Origin: Candidatus Nitrosopumilus sp.
Lineage (GTDB): Archaea; Thermoproteota; Nitrososphaeria; Nitrososphaerales; Nitrosopumilaceae
Assembly: GCA_018263505.1 (NCBI GenBank)
Contig: JAANXA010000028.1
Span: 1-64,000, forward strand
Direction: 5' to 3'
Length of the DNA: 64,000 nt
Below, piece after piece: positions 23,836 through 32,975 of this stretch. The notes under the pieces were generated by a model. The model searched no databases. It had not been told where the DNA came from and worked only from the letters and a program-made list of their open reading frames with translations. Both the position numbers and the translations under genes were made by a program. Each line of letters starts with the position of its first letter. Position 1 is the first letter of the stretch.

Positions 23836-23979
23836 CTGAATCGTTAACCTTAGAAATTTAATAAAAATCTATTTCTAAGAATTTAAGAAAAGAAAGATGG
23901 TATTTTTTAATTTTGAAAAACAAGAAATTTGTTTACAATAGTTTAATTACAGTAGAATTTCAGTGATGTGTAGAAAAAC

Positions 23980-24306
23980 ATGTCATTCGATAGAGAAAGA
24001 GAAATGCATGATGCAAAATGTGGTGATTGTGGAAATGATTGTCAAGTACCATTCCAACCAAAAGAAGACAGACCTGTATATTGCAGAGAATGCTTCCAAA
24101 ATCATAGACCAGAACCAAGAAGTGGTGGAAGATTTGGAGGTAGATCAGGCGGAAGACAGGGAGGTAGATTTGGTAGAAGGGATGATAGACCACGAGAAAT
24201 GCATGATGCAAAATGTGGTGATTGTGGAAATGATTGTCAAGTACCATTCCAACCAAAAGAAGACAGACCTGTATATTGCAGAGAATGCTTCCAAAATCAT
24301 AGATAA
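23980..24306 (+). CDS. Duplicated zinc-ribbon protein with RGG linker
   Basis: A 108-aa protein of two identical zinc ribbons (residues about 7-43 and 72-108, REMHDAKCGDCGNDCQVPFQ then CRECFQNHR) joined by a Gly/Arg linker (GGRFGGRSGGRQGGRFGRR). Each ribbon has CxxCxxxC and CxxC cysteines. RGG linkers commonly bind RNA, so a nucleic-acid-binding role is likely. The two ribbons are encoded by an exact 110-bp duplication. Overlapping ORFs in other frames are shadows of the repeat. Confidence 0.82.
   Translation: MSFDREREMHDAKCGDCGNDCQVPFQPKEDRPVYCRECFQNHRPEPRSGGRFGGRSGGRQGGRFGRRDDRPREMHDAKCGDCGNDCQVPFQPKEDRPVYCRECFQNHR
23999..24108 (+). repeat. 110-bp perfect direct repeat, copy 1
   Basis: Identical base for base to 24194-24303, offset 195 bases, with no mismatch by eye. 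It encodes one complete zinc ribbon. The flanking bases differ immediately on both sides. Confidence 0.9.
24194..24303 (+). repeat. 110-bp perfect direct repeat, copy 2
   Basis: Second copy of the zinc-ribbon repeat, ending one codon before the stop. Absence of even silent differences implies a recent duplication or gene conversion. Confidence 0.9.
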
Positions 24307-24402
24307 TACTAGTAAGTTATTTTAAAATTTCAAACTAGAATTTTATCAAATTTTTAAAATTTTTCTTAAAAAATTTTAATGTAATAATTACTTGAAATAA
24401 TT

Positions 24403-24774
24403 ATGGATAAAGAACCAACTATAATTTTTGATAATAAATGTTATTTGTGCTTTAAATTAATTAAAATAATTAATTTTTTCATAAAAGGAAAAATTGCAAT
24501 AATCGGTCATTTTTCTAGTTCAGGCATTAAAATTAGAAAAGAGATTTTAGATGAAACAGCCTTAGATATGTTTTGGTTCATTGATAAAAAAACAGCATAT
24601 GGTGGAAGAGCCGCCATAGTTCCATTGATAAAATTGATTATTACAAGAAAGAAGTGTAACAGAAGAGAATATGACATCCATAATGAATGTGAACAAGAAT
24701 GTAAAACAATCAAAGCATTAATGAAAAGAACACAAAGTCTTTTTTCAAATAGCAATATAATTAAAATTGAATAA
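24403..24774 (+). CDS. DUF393 / DCC1-like thiol-disulfide protein
   Basis: A 123-aa protein with the family opening IIFDNKCYLCFKLIK, where DxxCxxC (C at about 13 and 16) forms a thioredoxin-like redox pair. DMFWFIDKKTAYGGRAAIVPLI matches the second conserved section. The C-terminus is Cys-rich (CNRREYDIHNECEQECK), which is unusual and may bind metal. Probably a thiol-disulfide oxidoreductase; partner unknown. Confidence 0.75.
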   Translation: MDKEPTIIFDNKCYLCFKLIKIINFFIKGKIAIIGHFSSSGIKIRKEILDETALDMFWFIDKKTAYGGRAAIVPLIKLIITRKKCNRREYDIHNECEQECKTIKALMKRTQSLFSNSNIIKIE

Positions 24775-24817
24775 AAAATCATAAATCTAATTAGTGTGCT
24801 AAATTTCTATTTTGAAT

Positions 24818-26296
24818 ATGAAGATAGAAGTTGAGAATTCTGTAAAAAATACTCAAATTCTTTGTGGTTTTGTTTTAGAAAATTCAGACAAAGTCTTAGG
24901 ATTAAAAAAAATAGACTCCAAGACAATGCTATCAGTAAATCAATCTCTTAAAGATATGAAAGGAAAACTTGGTGAAATTACCATCATACCAAGTCCAGAT
25001 AAAAAACCAGCCCAAAGAATTCTACTTGCAGGAATTGGTAAAAAAGAGAATTTGACAAAAGATACTTTTAGAAACGTTTCAGGCAAAATTGCACAAAAAA
25101 TAAGAGAAATAAAATTAAAAGAATTCTCAATTATCATTCCACCAAATTTTGTTTATGAACAAATATCATCGATTTCTCAAATTGTAGAAGGGGTCAAAAT
25201 GTCTCTTTACAAATTTGATAAATTCAAAATTCAAAAAGAGATTAAATCACCAGATTTAACAATTATAGTTTCAAAATCAAAGAAAATTTTACAACACGTG
25301 AAAATATCAGAAATAGTTGCAGAAGGGGCGATATTTACTAAAAGTATTTCAAATTTGCCACCAAACGAATGTACTCCAACCACATTAGCGAATTTTGCAA
25401 AAAGTATTTCTAAAAAAAATAAGATGAAATGTAAGATCATTTCTAAAACAGAATTAAAAAAGAAAGGGTTTGGAGGTATTACAGCTGTAGGGGCAGGAAG
25501 TAAAAATGAACCAAAATTAATTATTTTAGAACACAATAACGGTTCAAGGAATCAAAAACCCATTGTGTTAGTTGGAAAAGCAGTCACATTTGATACAGGA
25601 GGAATTTCATTAAAGCCTGGACAAAGTATGGATGAAATGAAATTCGACAAATGTGGTGGAACTACAGTTTTAGGAATTATGAAATCAATTTCAGAATTAA
25701 AATTACCGATAAATGTAGTAGGGATTATCCCATCAGTTGAAAATATGCCTGGAGGAGAATCATACAGGCCAGGAGATATCATAAAATTATTCAATGGTAA
25801 AACTGCAGAAATCTTAAACACAGACGCAGAAGGAAGATTAATTTTAGCTGATGCATTAGCATATGGTGAAAAACATTATTCTCCCAAAGTAATTATTGAT
25901 TTTGCAACTTTAACTGGAGCATGTATCATAGCATTAGGCAACAATGTAGCTGCAGTTGTATCAAATAATGAACAATTGAAAAAGAAAATCGTAGATTCAT
26001 CTAAAAAAACAACAGAAGATGTTTGGGAGTTACCATTAACACAAGATTACATGGACATGATCAAATCAGATGTTGCAGATGTTAAAAATATAGGAATTGG
26101 TAAAGCTGCTGGAACTATTACAGCTGCTGCATTTTTGAGAAATGCAATTAAAGATACACCATGGGTACATTTTGATATTGCAGGAGTCGCATGGACACAA
26201 GGAGCAGCTACAAAAGAAAAATCATACAATCCAAAAGGTGCAACAGGTTTTGGCGTAAGATTGGTTTTGGATTACTTACAGAATTTTAAAAATTAA
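24818..26296 (+). CDS. pepA: Leucyl aminopeptidase (M17 family)
   Basis: A 492-aa cytosolic metallo-aminopeptidase. The C-terminal catalytic domain has VGKAVTFDTGGISLKPG (metal-binding lysine and aspartate), the active-site NTDAEGRLILADAL signature, and DFATLTGACIIALG. The N-terminal 170 residues form the usual variable macro-like domain. I use ATG at 24818 (MKIEVENS) instead of TTG at 24812. It overlaps by 4 bases the convergent C2H2 small gene. Confidence 0.95.
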   Translation: MKIEVENSVKNTQILCGFVLENSDKVLGLKKIDSKTMLSVNQSLKDMKGKLGEITIIPSPDKKPAQRILLAGIGKKENLTKDTFRNVSGKIAQKIREIKLKEFSIIIPPNFVYEQISSISQIVEGVKMSLYKFDKFKIQKEIKSPDLTIIVSKSKKILQHVKISEIVAEGAIFTKSISNLPPNECTPTTLANFAKSISKKNKMKCKIISKTELKKKGFGGITAVGAGSKNEPKLIILEHNNGSRNQKPIVLVGKAVTFDTGGISLKPGQSMDEMKFDKCGGTTVLGIMKSISELKLPINVVGIIPSVENMPGGESYRPGDIIKLFNGKTAEILNTDAEGRLILADALAYGEKHYSPKVIIDFATLTGACIIALGNNVAAVVSNNEQLKKKIVDSSKKTTEDVWELPLTQDYMDMIKSDVADVKNIGIGKAAGTITAAAFLRNAIKDTPWVHFDIAGVAWTQGAATKEKSYNPKGATGFGVRLVLDYLQNFKN

Positions 26297-26421
26297 TAAC
26301 CTCTACTATTTCTATCAGGTTTTCCAACATTTGGATTTCTAAAACCATGTTTTTCCATCATATGATTAAGAAATCGTATATCATCAGAAAAAGACTCCAT
26401 ACAAATGGTACAATTTTTCAT
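26293..26421 (-). CDS. 42-aa C2H2 zinc-finger protein
   Basis: A small ORF not in the track: MKNCTICMESFSDDIRFLNH then MMEKHGFRNPNVGKPDRNSR and GY. C4, C7, H20 and H25 form a C-x2-C-x12-H-x4-H finger, the classical C2H2 spacing. One-finger proteins are common but little studied in archaea. It converges on pepA, with stop codons overlapping. Confidence 0.65.
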   Translation of the reverse strand: MKNCTICMESFSDDIRFLNHMMEKHGFRNPNVGKPDRNSRGY

Positions 26422-26471
26422 TTACACGATCCTAATTATTTCAATATTAAAAGATTGATTGAGAAGTGAAA

Positions 26472-26588
26472 ATGCCAGCACTGTTGCTTCCCAAGGGCTC
26501 TCGCATCTTAGTAGCACAACAGCGACATTAGGTTTGACTTCCAAGTTCGGAATGAGATTGGGTCGCACCCTAACGCTATGGCCGGCTT
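26472..26588 (-). rRNA. rrf: 5S ribosomal RNA
   Basis: The reverse strand reads GCCGGCCATAGCG...CCCAATCTCATTCCGAACTTGG...GGCAAGC-type archaeal 5S pattern, ending in GTGCTGGC that pairs with the 5' GCCGGC helix. CCGAACTTGGAAGTCAAACC is the conserved loop B/C region. It is unlinked to 16S/23S in this window. Ends are estimated to within a few bases. Confidence 0.93.
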
Positions 26589-26651
26589 ATTCATTCATGT
26601 TAAATTCTCATCTATTAACGTAACGCAAGATTTTACACCACTCAAAATAGG

Positions 26652-26658
26652 TATAAAG
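26652..26658 (+). promoter_or_regulatory. TATA box of the ABCE1 gene
   Basis: tataaag is centred 27 bases before the ATG at 26682. Confidence 0.55.
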
Positions 26659-26681
26659 CAAAGAAAATACCGAATTACGAC

Positions 26682-28472
26682 ATGACACATAGAGTTGGGG
26701 TTTTAGATAAAGATCTGTGTCAGCCCCAAAAATGCGGATTAGAATGTATAAAATATTGTCCAGTTAACAAATCAGGCTCGGATTGTATTATACTTAATGA
26801 AGAATCACCTAAAAAAGCACAGATTGATGAAGATATCTGTAATGGTTGCGGAATATGTGTTAAAGTATGTCCATTTGATGCAATTACAATTGTCAACTTA
26901 GCAAGTGAATTAGCAACAGACAAAATTCACCAATACGGACCAAACTCTTTTCGATTGTACAAATTGCCTACACCAAAGAAAGGAGAAGTTGTAGGTTTAC
27001 TAGGTAGAAACGGGATGGGGAAGAGTACAGTAGTCAACATACTTGCTGGAAAATTAAAACCAAATCTTGGAAGATATGAAAACCCACCAGAATGGGAAGA
27101 AATTTTCAAACATTATAGTGGTACAGAATTAAAACAACATTTTCAAAAAATCGAACAAAATCAAATCCGTGCTTCAATTAAACCACAACAAGTTCATCAT
27201 CTTGCTGAAGCATTTAATGGAACAGGAAATGAATTACTAGACAAATATGATGAGAGGGGAGTGTCAAGAGAATTAGTTAGAGAATTAGGATTAGAGAATT
27301 CAATGGAACAAAGTTTGAAAGAACTGAGTGGAGGAGAATTACAAAGAATTGCAGTTGCAGCTGCAGCATCAAAAGATACAGAATTTTACTTTTTTGATGA
27401 ACCCTCCTCATATAATGATGTGTTTCAACGAACAGGGGTTGCAAGAGTAATTCAAGGTTTAGCAAAGATTGGTAAAAGTGTCATGGTTGTGGAACATGAT
27501 TTAACATTACTTGATTTCCTTAGTGATTACATTGAAGTTTTGTATGGAGAACCATCTGCATATGGAATTGTGTCAAACATTTTGTCAACAAAAATCGGAA
27601 TCAATGTTTTCCTTGATGGGTATTTACCAAATGAGAATGTAAGATTCAGAGATAAAAAATTCTCTATGGATGTATCATCATCATCTACAGATGTTTTCCA
27701 AGAAGGTAATGAAATTGTAAATTATCCAAGACTTGAAAAGAAATTTAATTCATTTTCAGTTATAATTGAACCTGGAAAAGTAAGAAAAGGTGAAGTTTTA
27801 GGAATAATGGGAGCCAATGCACTTGGAAAAACAACCATGATGAAAATGATTGCAGGTGTACAAAAACCAGATATAGGTTCGATTGATAAAAAAATAAAAA
27901 TTGCATACAAACCACAATATCTTCAAAATGATATAGATGCAGAGGTAATTGCAGTTTTGGACAAAGCCAATGGCGGATCCATTGAAGGGACTCAGGAAGA
28001 AGAACAAATTCTAGATCCATTAAAAATTAGAAAACTCTACAACAAATCAATTAGAAATCTGTCAGGAGGAGAATTACAAAAAATTGCAGTTGCGTCATGT
28101 TTGATTCAAAAAGTTGATTTGTATGCATTAGATGAACCGTCAGCATTTCTAGATATTGAAGATAGAATCGCAGTTGCAAAATTTTTACAGAAATTTGTTA
28201 GATCATTTGGAAAATCAGCAATCATAATTGACCACGATTTACAATTAATGGATCTAGTTTCGGATTCAATGATAATATTTGAAGGTGAATCAGGTAAAGA
28301 AGGGGTTGCCACATCGCCAATGCCAAAACCTGAAGCAATGAATAGATTTTTGAAATCATTAGACATGTCATTTAGACGAGATGAAAGAAGTTTGAGACCA
28401 AGAGTGAATAAAGCTGAAAGTAGATTAGATAAAGATCAGAAAACATCAGGAAATTTCTATTACAAACATTGA
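26682..28472 (+). CDS. ABCE1/Rli1 ribosome-recycling ATPase
   Basis: A 596-aa soluble twin-ABC ATPase that splits ribosomes after termination. The N-terminal iron-sulfur domain has eight cysteines (CQPQKCGLECIKYCPV and CNGCGICVKVCPFDA) for two [4Fe-4S] clusters. NBD1 Walker A is GRNGMGKST, with signature LKELSGGELQR; NBD2 has GANALGKTT and IRNLSGGELQK. Length and layout match archaeal ABCE1. The stop overlaps the next gene's start. Confidence 0.97.
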   Translation: MTHRVGVLDKDLCQPQKCGLECIKYCPVNKSGSDCIILNEESPKKAQIDEDICNGCGICVKVCPFDAITIVNLASELATDKIHQYGPNSFRLYKLPTPKKGEVVGLLGRNGMGKSTVVNILAGKLKPNLGRYENPPEWEEIFKHYSGTELKQHFQKIEQNQIRASIKPQQVHHLAEAFNGTGNELLDKYDERGVSRELVRELGLENSMEQSLKELSGGELQRIAVAAAASKDTEFYFFDEPSSYNDVFQRTGVARVIQGLAKIGKSVMVVEHDLTLLDFLSDYIEVLYGEPSAYGIVSNILSTKIGINVFLDGYLPNENVRFRDKKFSMDVSSSSTDVFQEGNEIVNYPRLEKKFNSFSVIIEPGKVRKGEVLGIMGANALGKTTMMKMIAGVQKPDIGSIDKKIKIAYKPQYLQNDIDAEVIAVLDKANGGSIEGTQEEEQILDPLKIRKLYNKSIRNLSGGELQKIAVASCLIQKVDLYALDEPSAFLDIEDRIAVAKFLQKFVRSFGKSAIIIDHDLQLMDLVSDSMIIFEGESGKEGVATSPMPKPEAMNRFLKSLDMSFRRDERSLRPRVNKAESRLDKDQKTSGNFYYKH

Positions 28473-29305
28473 CACGAATGCTAAAAAAATCATTAGAAAC
28501 AATACTATCACCAAAAGAAAGTGATGAATTAATCTCAGCATTTGATCAAATCGGTAGCATAATCATAGTTAGAATTCCAGATTCTTTATTGGATAAAAAG
28601 AAGATTATTGGTGAAACATTACTAAATGAAGTAAAAATTGTTAAGAGTGTATTTTATCAATCATCTGCAGTAGAAGGAGATTTTCGAACAAGAAATCTAG
28701 AAATTCTTGCAGGTGAAGATAACACAGAAACAGAATACAAAGAATTTGGATGTAGGTTCATAGTAGATGTAGAAAATGCATTTTTCTCTCCACGTCTTTC
28801 AACTGAAAGAGAAAGAATAGCAAAATCGACCCTAGATGGAGAGGTTTTGACAAATATGTTTGCGGGAGTGGGAATGTTTTCCATCATGGCAGCAAAAAAG
28901 AAAAAATGTACTGTGTATAGTTTAGATCTCAATCCAATTGCATCAAAACTTTGTGAGAGAAACATTGGATTGAATAAACTTGCAGGAAAAGTGATTTCAA
29001 TTAATGGGGACGCATCTAAAATAATTGATGAACAATTAATTGACAAATCAGATAGAACATTAACATTACTTCCAGAAAGATCTGATGAATTTTTAGAATC
29101 AGCAATCAAAACAACAAAAAACGGTGGGATAATTCACTATTATTCTCATATTCATGCAGACAAAAAATCTGAAGCAGGAAAATTAACTGAAGAGCATTAT
29201 CTAAAAATTACACCAGTAAAATCAGAAATTCTTGGTTCAAAAATTGTAAGAGCTGTAGGTCCAAGATATTATCAAACAGTTGTAGATGTAAAAATTACAA
29301 AATAA
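28469..29305 (+). CDS. Trm5-like tRNA (guanine37-N1)-methyltransferase
   Basis: A 278-aa class I SAM methyltransferase of the Trm5/Tyw2 group. The N-terminal half has SVFYQSSAVEGDFRTRNLEIL and FGCRFIVDVENAFFSPRLSTER; SAM motif I is LTNMFAGVGMFSIMAA and the acidic loop VYSLDLNPIASKLCERN. The LLPERSDEFL stretch stands where Trm5 enzymes have NLP and favours Trm5 over Tyw2. It would make m1G37. The start may be TTG 28469, overlapping ABCE1, or ATG 28478. Confidence 0.83.
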   Translation: MTRMLKKSLETILSPKESDELISAFDQIGSIIIVRIPDSLLDKKKIIGETLLNEVKIVKSVFYQSSAVEGDFRTRNLEILAGEDNTETEYKEFGCRFIVDVENAFFSPRLSTERERIAKSTLDGEVLTNMFAGVGMFSIMAAKKKKCTVYSLDLNPIASKLCERNIGLNKLAGKVISINGDASKIIDEQLIDKSDRTLTLLPERSDEFLESAIKTTKNGGIIHYYSHIHADKKSEAGKLTEEHYLKITPVKSEILGSKIVRAVGPRYYQTVVDVKITK

Positions 29306-29527
29306 TTAATCATCATCAGATGTTATTGATGCAGATGTTGATTTTGTTGTAGCCATCACATATCCAATCCATGCAATCACACCAAGAATTCCTCCAGCAA
29401 TCATTAATACAGATAATTGCAATACAATTGGACTCCATTCAGAAAGCATTAACAAATATGCATAAAGAAAAAAACCACCAATACAAAGTACGAAGATAGT
29501 GATTCCCATACCTTTGCGTTTATCCAT
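29306..29527 (-). CDS. Two-helix membrane protein (73 aa)
   Basis: Short protein with two hydrophobic segments (GITIFVLCIGGFFLYAYLLM and VLMIAGGILGVIAWIGYVMA), a basic N-terminus (MDKRKG) and an acidic tail (SITSDDD). Convergent with the Trm5-like gene, with no spacer between stops. No family recognised. Confidence 0.65.
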   Translation of the reverse strand: MDKRKGMGITIFVLCIGGFFLYAYLLMLSEWSPIVLQLSVLMIAGGILGVIAWIGYVMATTKSTSASITSDDD

Positions 29528-29565
29528 GGGTGGAAAACTTTTTGTTTGTTATTTATTGTTTTGAA

Positions 29566-30063
29566 CTAATTTAGTTCAATTGCCATTAGATATGCATCTT
29601 CACCATCTCGATAATATGCATTTAGTTGTTGTTTGATTATGAATCCAAGTTTTTCATATAATCTTACAGCGTCATTATTACTACATCTAACTTCTAAATA
29701 GAACTCATCACATTTTCGTAATTTAACACCATTTACAGATTCTTCAACAAGTGCATTCCCAATACCTTTTTTTCTATAATCATCAAGAACTGCAATAGAA
29801 ACAACATGTCCTTTTTTTACAAAACCTAATTTCTTGAAATTTGAGAATCCAAATTCTGTTTTACACATAATATAACCAACATGTTTTCCCGCAATTTCAG
29901 CAACAATAAACGCCTCAGGCAATTCAGCTAACAAACACTCATAGAAATAATCAGAATAGTGCTCAGGTAGAGTTTTCAAATTTATTTCCATTACAGAAAT
30001 GAGATCGCTGGGTTCTGCCCTTCTAAGATTACAATCACCAACATTTCTCAATATCACTTGCAT
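29566..30063 (-). CDS. GNAT N-acetyltransferase (RimI/NatA-like)
   Basis: A 165-aa GNAT protein starting MQVILRNVGDCNLRRAEPSD. The acetyl-CoA motif A is SIAVLDDYRKKGIGNALVEES, followed by LEVRCSNNDAVRLYEKLGF, typical of archaeal RimI/Ard1 N-terminal protein acetyltransferases. I use ATG 30063, not 30084, because a TATA-like box (30084-30092) is 25 bases upstream. A perfect palindrome lies between box and start. Confidence 0.87.
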   Translation of the reverse strand: MQVILRNVGDCNLRRAEPSDLISVMEINLKTLPEHYSDYFYECLLAELPEAFIVAEIAGKHVGYIMCKTEFGFSNFKKLGFVKKGHVVSIAVLDDYRKKGIGNALVEESVNGVKLRKCDEFYLEVRCSNNDAVRLYEKLGFIIKQQLNAYYRDGEDAYLMAIELN

Positions 30064-30069
30064 GAAATA

Positions 30070-30083
30070 TGATACTAGTATCA
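30070..30083 (-). promoter_or_regulatory. 14-bp palindrome between TATA box and start of the acetyltransferase gene
   Basis: tgatactagtatca is fully self-complementary. Its core resembles the palindrome at the padR promoter (atatcactagtgatat). A repressor bound here would block transcription. Confidence 0.5.
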
Positions 30084-30135
30084 ATATTTAATTTTAAACC
30101 AAAAGACCATTAATAGAAAGATAAAATCAAAAAAT

Positions 30136-31242
30136 ATGGAAGAAAATTCACAAGAAGAAGTAACATCATTAGTTAATTCCATATTCGAAGTAACAGATTT
30201 TACAAAAACAGAATTTTCATTAGAGTTTAAAATTGAGGATTTTGAATTTAAATCAAAATTTGAAGATTTGGCAAGGAGATTAGAGAACAAAAGTTTTGTT
30301 TGTAAACTTGAAAAGAGAAATGATGAAAAATTTGTAATTATTCAAAAATTTTCTCCAAAAAAGCAAAGGAAATGGATGAGTGCTTCATGGACTCCTCGAA
30401 TTTTGTTTATAGTTGTTATTTCATTTGTAATGATTGACGGGTATTATAGAACATCTAGAACAAATTTAATTGTAGAAATTGGAGATCCATTTCAAATGGC
30501 AATCATCTATACACTTGGCCTATTAGGGATTTTAGGAACACACGAACTAGGTCATATTATTGCATCAAAAGCACACAAGCTTAAAACAAGTTGGCCTTAT
30601 TTTATTCCAGGAATACCAATTTTAGGAATACCAACTTTCGGGGCATTTATTCAATCACGAGGATTAACAATCAACAGAAATATTTTATTTGATGTAGCAA
30701 TTGCGGGTCCTATTGCAGGATTAGTAATTGCAATTATAGTTTCATTATATGGAGCATATACTGCACCAGTTTTAGATCAAGAAATAGCTGAGAGTTTATT
30801 TGCAAATCAAATTTTAGTTGAATGGGAACAAGGAGAACCATTGCTAATGACTGCAAGTTTAGCAGTATTTGGAAAAGGAGGAGAAGGTCATGAAGTAATC
30901 ATGACACCAATTATGTTTGCAGCATGGATTGGATTTTTAATTACATTTTTGAATTTATTGCCTGCATGGCAGCTTGATGGAGGTCACATGGCAAGAACAC
31001 TTTTGGGTCAAAAAATTCACAGATATGCAACATATGGAAGTATGTTAGTACTTGTTTTGTTAAATTATTGGTTAATGGCAATCTTAATTTTAGTAATGTC
31101 AAGAAAAAATCCCAGTGCAACACCACTTGATGATATTTCACCACTAACAAAAAATAGAAAATTTGCATATATTGGTATCATAATATTAGCAATTCTGTGT
31201 GCACCATTGCCATCAGGATTATTCTCAGGAATTTTACCTTAG
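30136..31242 (+). CDS. Site-2-type membrane metalloprotease (M50)
   Basis: A 368-aa intramembrane zinc protease. Residues 1-80 form a soluble domain (SLVNSIFEVTDFTKTEF), then several membrane helices. The catalytic motif HELGH is in LGILGTHELGHIIASKA, with the third zinc ligand in AWQLDGGHMARTL; FGAFIQSRG and AGPIAGLVIAI are further family sections. It could cleave membrane-bound regulators or signal-peptide remnants. Substrate unknown. Confidence 0.9.
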   Translation: MEENSQEEVTSLVNSIFEVTDFTKTEFSLEFKIEDFEFKSKFEDLARRLENKSFVCKLEKRNDEKFVIIQKFSPKKQRKWMSASWTPRILFIVVISFVMIDGYYRTSRTNLIVEIGDPFQMAIIYTLGLLGILGTHELGHIIASKAHKLKTSWPYFIPGIPILGIPTFGAFIQSRGLTINRNILFDVAIAGPIAGLVIAIIVSLYGAYTAPVLDQEIAESLFANQILVEWEQGEPLLMTASLAVFGKGGEGHEVIMTPIMFAAWIGFLITFLNLLPAWQLDGGHMARTLLGQKIHRYATYGSMLVLVLLNYWLMAILILVMSRKNPSATPLDDISPLTKNRKFAYIGIIILAILCAPLPSGLFSGILP

Positions 31243-32316
31243 CAAAAGTCTAGCACCATCTGCTACAACTGCAACTTTTTGTCTAATACCTTGAGTTTTT
31301 AAAATATAATCCATAGAATATTTTATTCCAGACAAAGAAATCATATCAAGTTTCTTTGCATAGAATTCAGGTAGAATAGACACCAAACCAATTTGAAATT
31401 TTTTTTGAATTTCTGATAAAAATAATAAATCTTCCATTCCACTAATGTATTTTGTAGGATTTTTAAGTTGGTCTAAAGTCAATCTGCCTTCAATATATTG
31501 TTGAATTGCATCAGAGCCCAAACCACCTTTACATTCTGCCACTAGAATTGCAAGTCCATTATTTTTTATTGTATTTGAACAATTCCAGATTGAAGAAAGT
31601 GATTTGGCAAGAGTGTCATTACTAGCATCTTTACCAGTACTAATGATCATAGTTTTTTGTTGATCAATTTCCTTAATGCAATTATTTTCCAAAAATTTTG
31701 TGGTTGAGAGTGTTTTTGAAGGATGATCAATAGTAAAATCCATTATTCCTTGAGAATTTGCAATAATTTCAATTCCTTGTATTTCAAAATTATCAGAGAA
31801 TTTTTTTGATTCTTGTAAACTTTCAGGATATTGTCCAGGAACAGGTAAATTTCCATTTCTCTTTGCATACGCTGAAAGCATGGAATCCATTCCAAATTTT
31901 TTAATTAAACGTGTAGAGATTGTTTCATAGCCAAATAGTCCATCAAATTCCATCTCACCCATGAATACAAGATTAGAATTTGCAATTTCAATATCATCAA
32001 ATTCATTTATTGAACTTCCTTCAGGTAAACCTGCTTTAACCAAATTCAGGATTTTTTTATCAGTTAAAATTTTTGGGAATGGTTTTGATTTCTGTTCACA
32101 TAAAGTAAATAAAGATGAAATTATTTTTTGAATAGATTTTGAATTATGTAAAACTACAAGTTCCATAGGCTTTGTTAAATCAAGAGTACTAAGTTTTTCA
32201 TTAATTGTTGAATCATCTAAAATTTCACCATCAGAATCAATTTTTTGCTCTAAATTTTCAGCTTTAATTTCTAAAACTACGTCAGTAATCCCATAATTCA
32301 ACCAAATTTCAGTCAT
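31234..32316 (-). CDS. LarA-like (DUF2088) domain protein, tentative
   Basis: A 360-aa protein of uncertain function. The opening IWLNYGITDVVLEIKAENLE resembles the LarA (nickel-pincer lactate racemase) N-terminus (YG...l.i...nl), and GLAILVAECKGGLGSDAIQQ resembles the LarA C-terminal VAEC-x-x-GLG section. The histidine cluster expected in catalytic LarA is not obvious here, so it may be a non-catalytic relative. Convergent with the M50 protease gene (9-base overlap) and divergent from pyrE. Confidence 0.5.
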   Translation of the reverse strand: MTEIWLNYGITDVVLEIKAENLEQKIDSDGEILDDSTINEKLSTLDLTKPMELVVLHNSKSIQKIISSLFTLCEQKSKPFPKILTDKKILNLVKAGLPEGSSINEFDDIEIANSNLVFMGEMEFDGLFGYETISTRLIKKFGMDSMLSAYAKRNGNLPVPGQYPESLQESKKFSDNFEIQGIEIIANSQGIMDFTIDHPSKTLSTTKFLENNCIKEIDQQKTMIISTGKDASNDTLAKSLSSIWNCSNTIKNNGLAILVAECKGGLGSDAIQQYIEGRLTLDQLKNPTKYISGMEDLLFLSEIQKKFQIGLVSILPEFYAKKLDMISLSGIKYSMDYILKTQGIRQKVAVVADGARLLLR

Positions 32317-32366
32317 ATTTTACACTCAATACAAACCAAAATAAATCCAATGTTGTTAGATTCAAC

Positions 32367-32972
32367 ATGGAATTCATCAAAGAATTTGCAATATTTTTAC
32401 ACAAAAAAGGTATCATAAAATTTGGAGAATTTACTCTTGCCAGCGGTAAAAAAAGTTCATACTATGTAGATTTAAGATTAGTTCCCAGTTATCCTCAAGA
32501 GTTTAGAAAAATGGTAAAATTTCTTGAAAATAGAATTTCCGAAGATATAGGTTTAGATAAATTCGAATCGATTGTTTCGGTTCCAACAGGTGGATTAGTG
32601 ATTGCGTCCGCGTTAGCTATTGAAACAGTAAAACCACTAATTTATGTAAGAAGTAAACCAAAAAATTATGGAACATCAAAATCAGTAGAAGGAAAAATCC
32701 AACAAGGAATGAATGTTGTAATGATTGATGATGTAGCAACTACAGGGGGTTCAGTAGTTAATGCAATCAAATCACTAAAGGAAGAAAAAATTACAATTAA
32801 AGATGCATATGTAATTGTCAACAGAATGGAAGGTGCAACTGAAGCTTTAGCACAATTAGATGTTAAACTGCATTCTATTTTAGATGTTTTAGAAATTTCA
32901 CAAATATTATTTAATGAAAATATCATCAATGAAGATATTTTAGATAAAGTGAAAAAACAAATCAATTATTAA
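32367..32972 (+). CDS. pyrE: Orotate phosphoribosyltransferase
   Basis: A 201-aa enzyme of pyrimidine synthesis that joins orotate to PRPP. KFGEFTLASGKKSSYYVDLR is the N-terminal substrate region, and NVVMIDDVATTGGSVVNAI is the PRPP-binding motif. VSVPTGGLVIASALA is also typical. Start ATG 32367. A C/D-box sRNA lies just downstream on the opposite strand. Confidence 0.95.
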   Translation: MEFIKEFAIFLHKKGIIKFGEFTLASGKKSSYYVDLRLVPSYPQEFRKMVKFLENRISEDIGLDKFESIVSVPTGGLVIASALAIETVKPLIYVRSKPKNYGTSKSVEGKIQQGMNVVMIDDVATTGGSVVNAIKSLKEEKITIKDAYVIVNRMEGATEALAQLDVKLHSILDVLEISQILFNENIINEDILDKVKKQINY

Positions 32973-32975
32973 AAT

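Noticed and set aside
23960-24325. Long ORFs in other frames over the zinc-ribbon gene
   Set aside because: They stay open only because the 110-bp repeat duplicates the same open frame; their proteins lack domain features.
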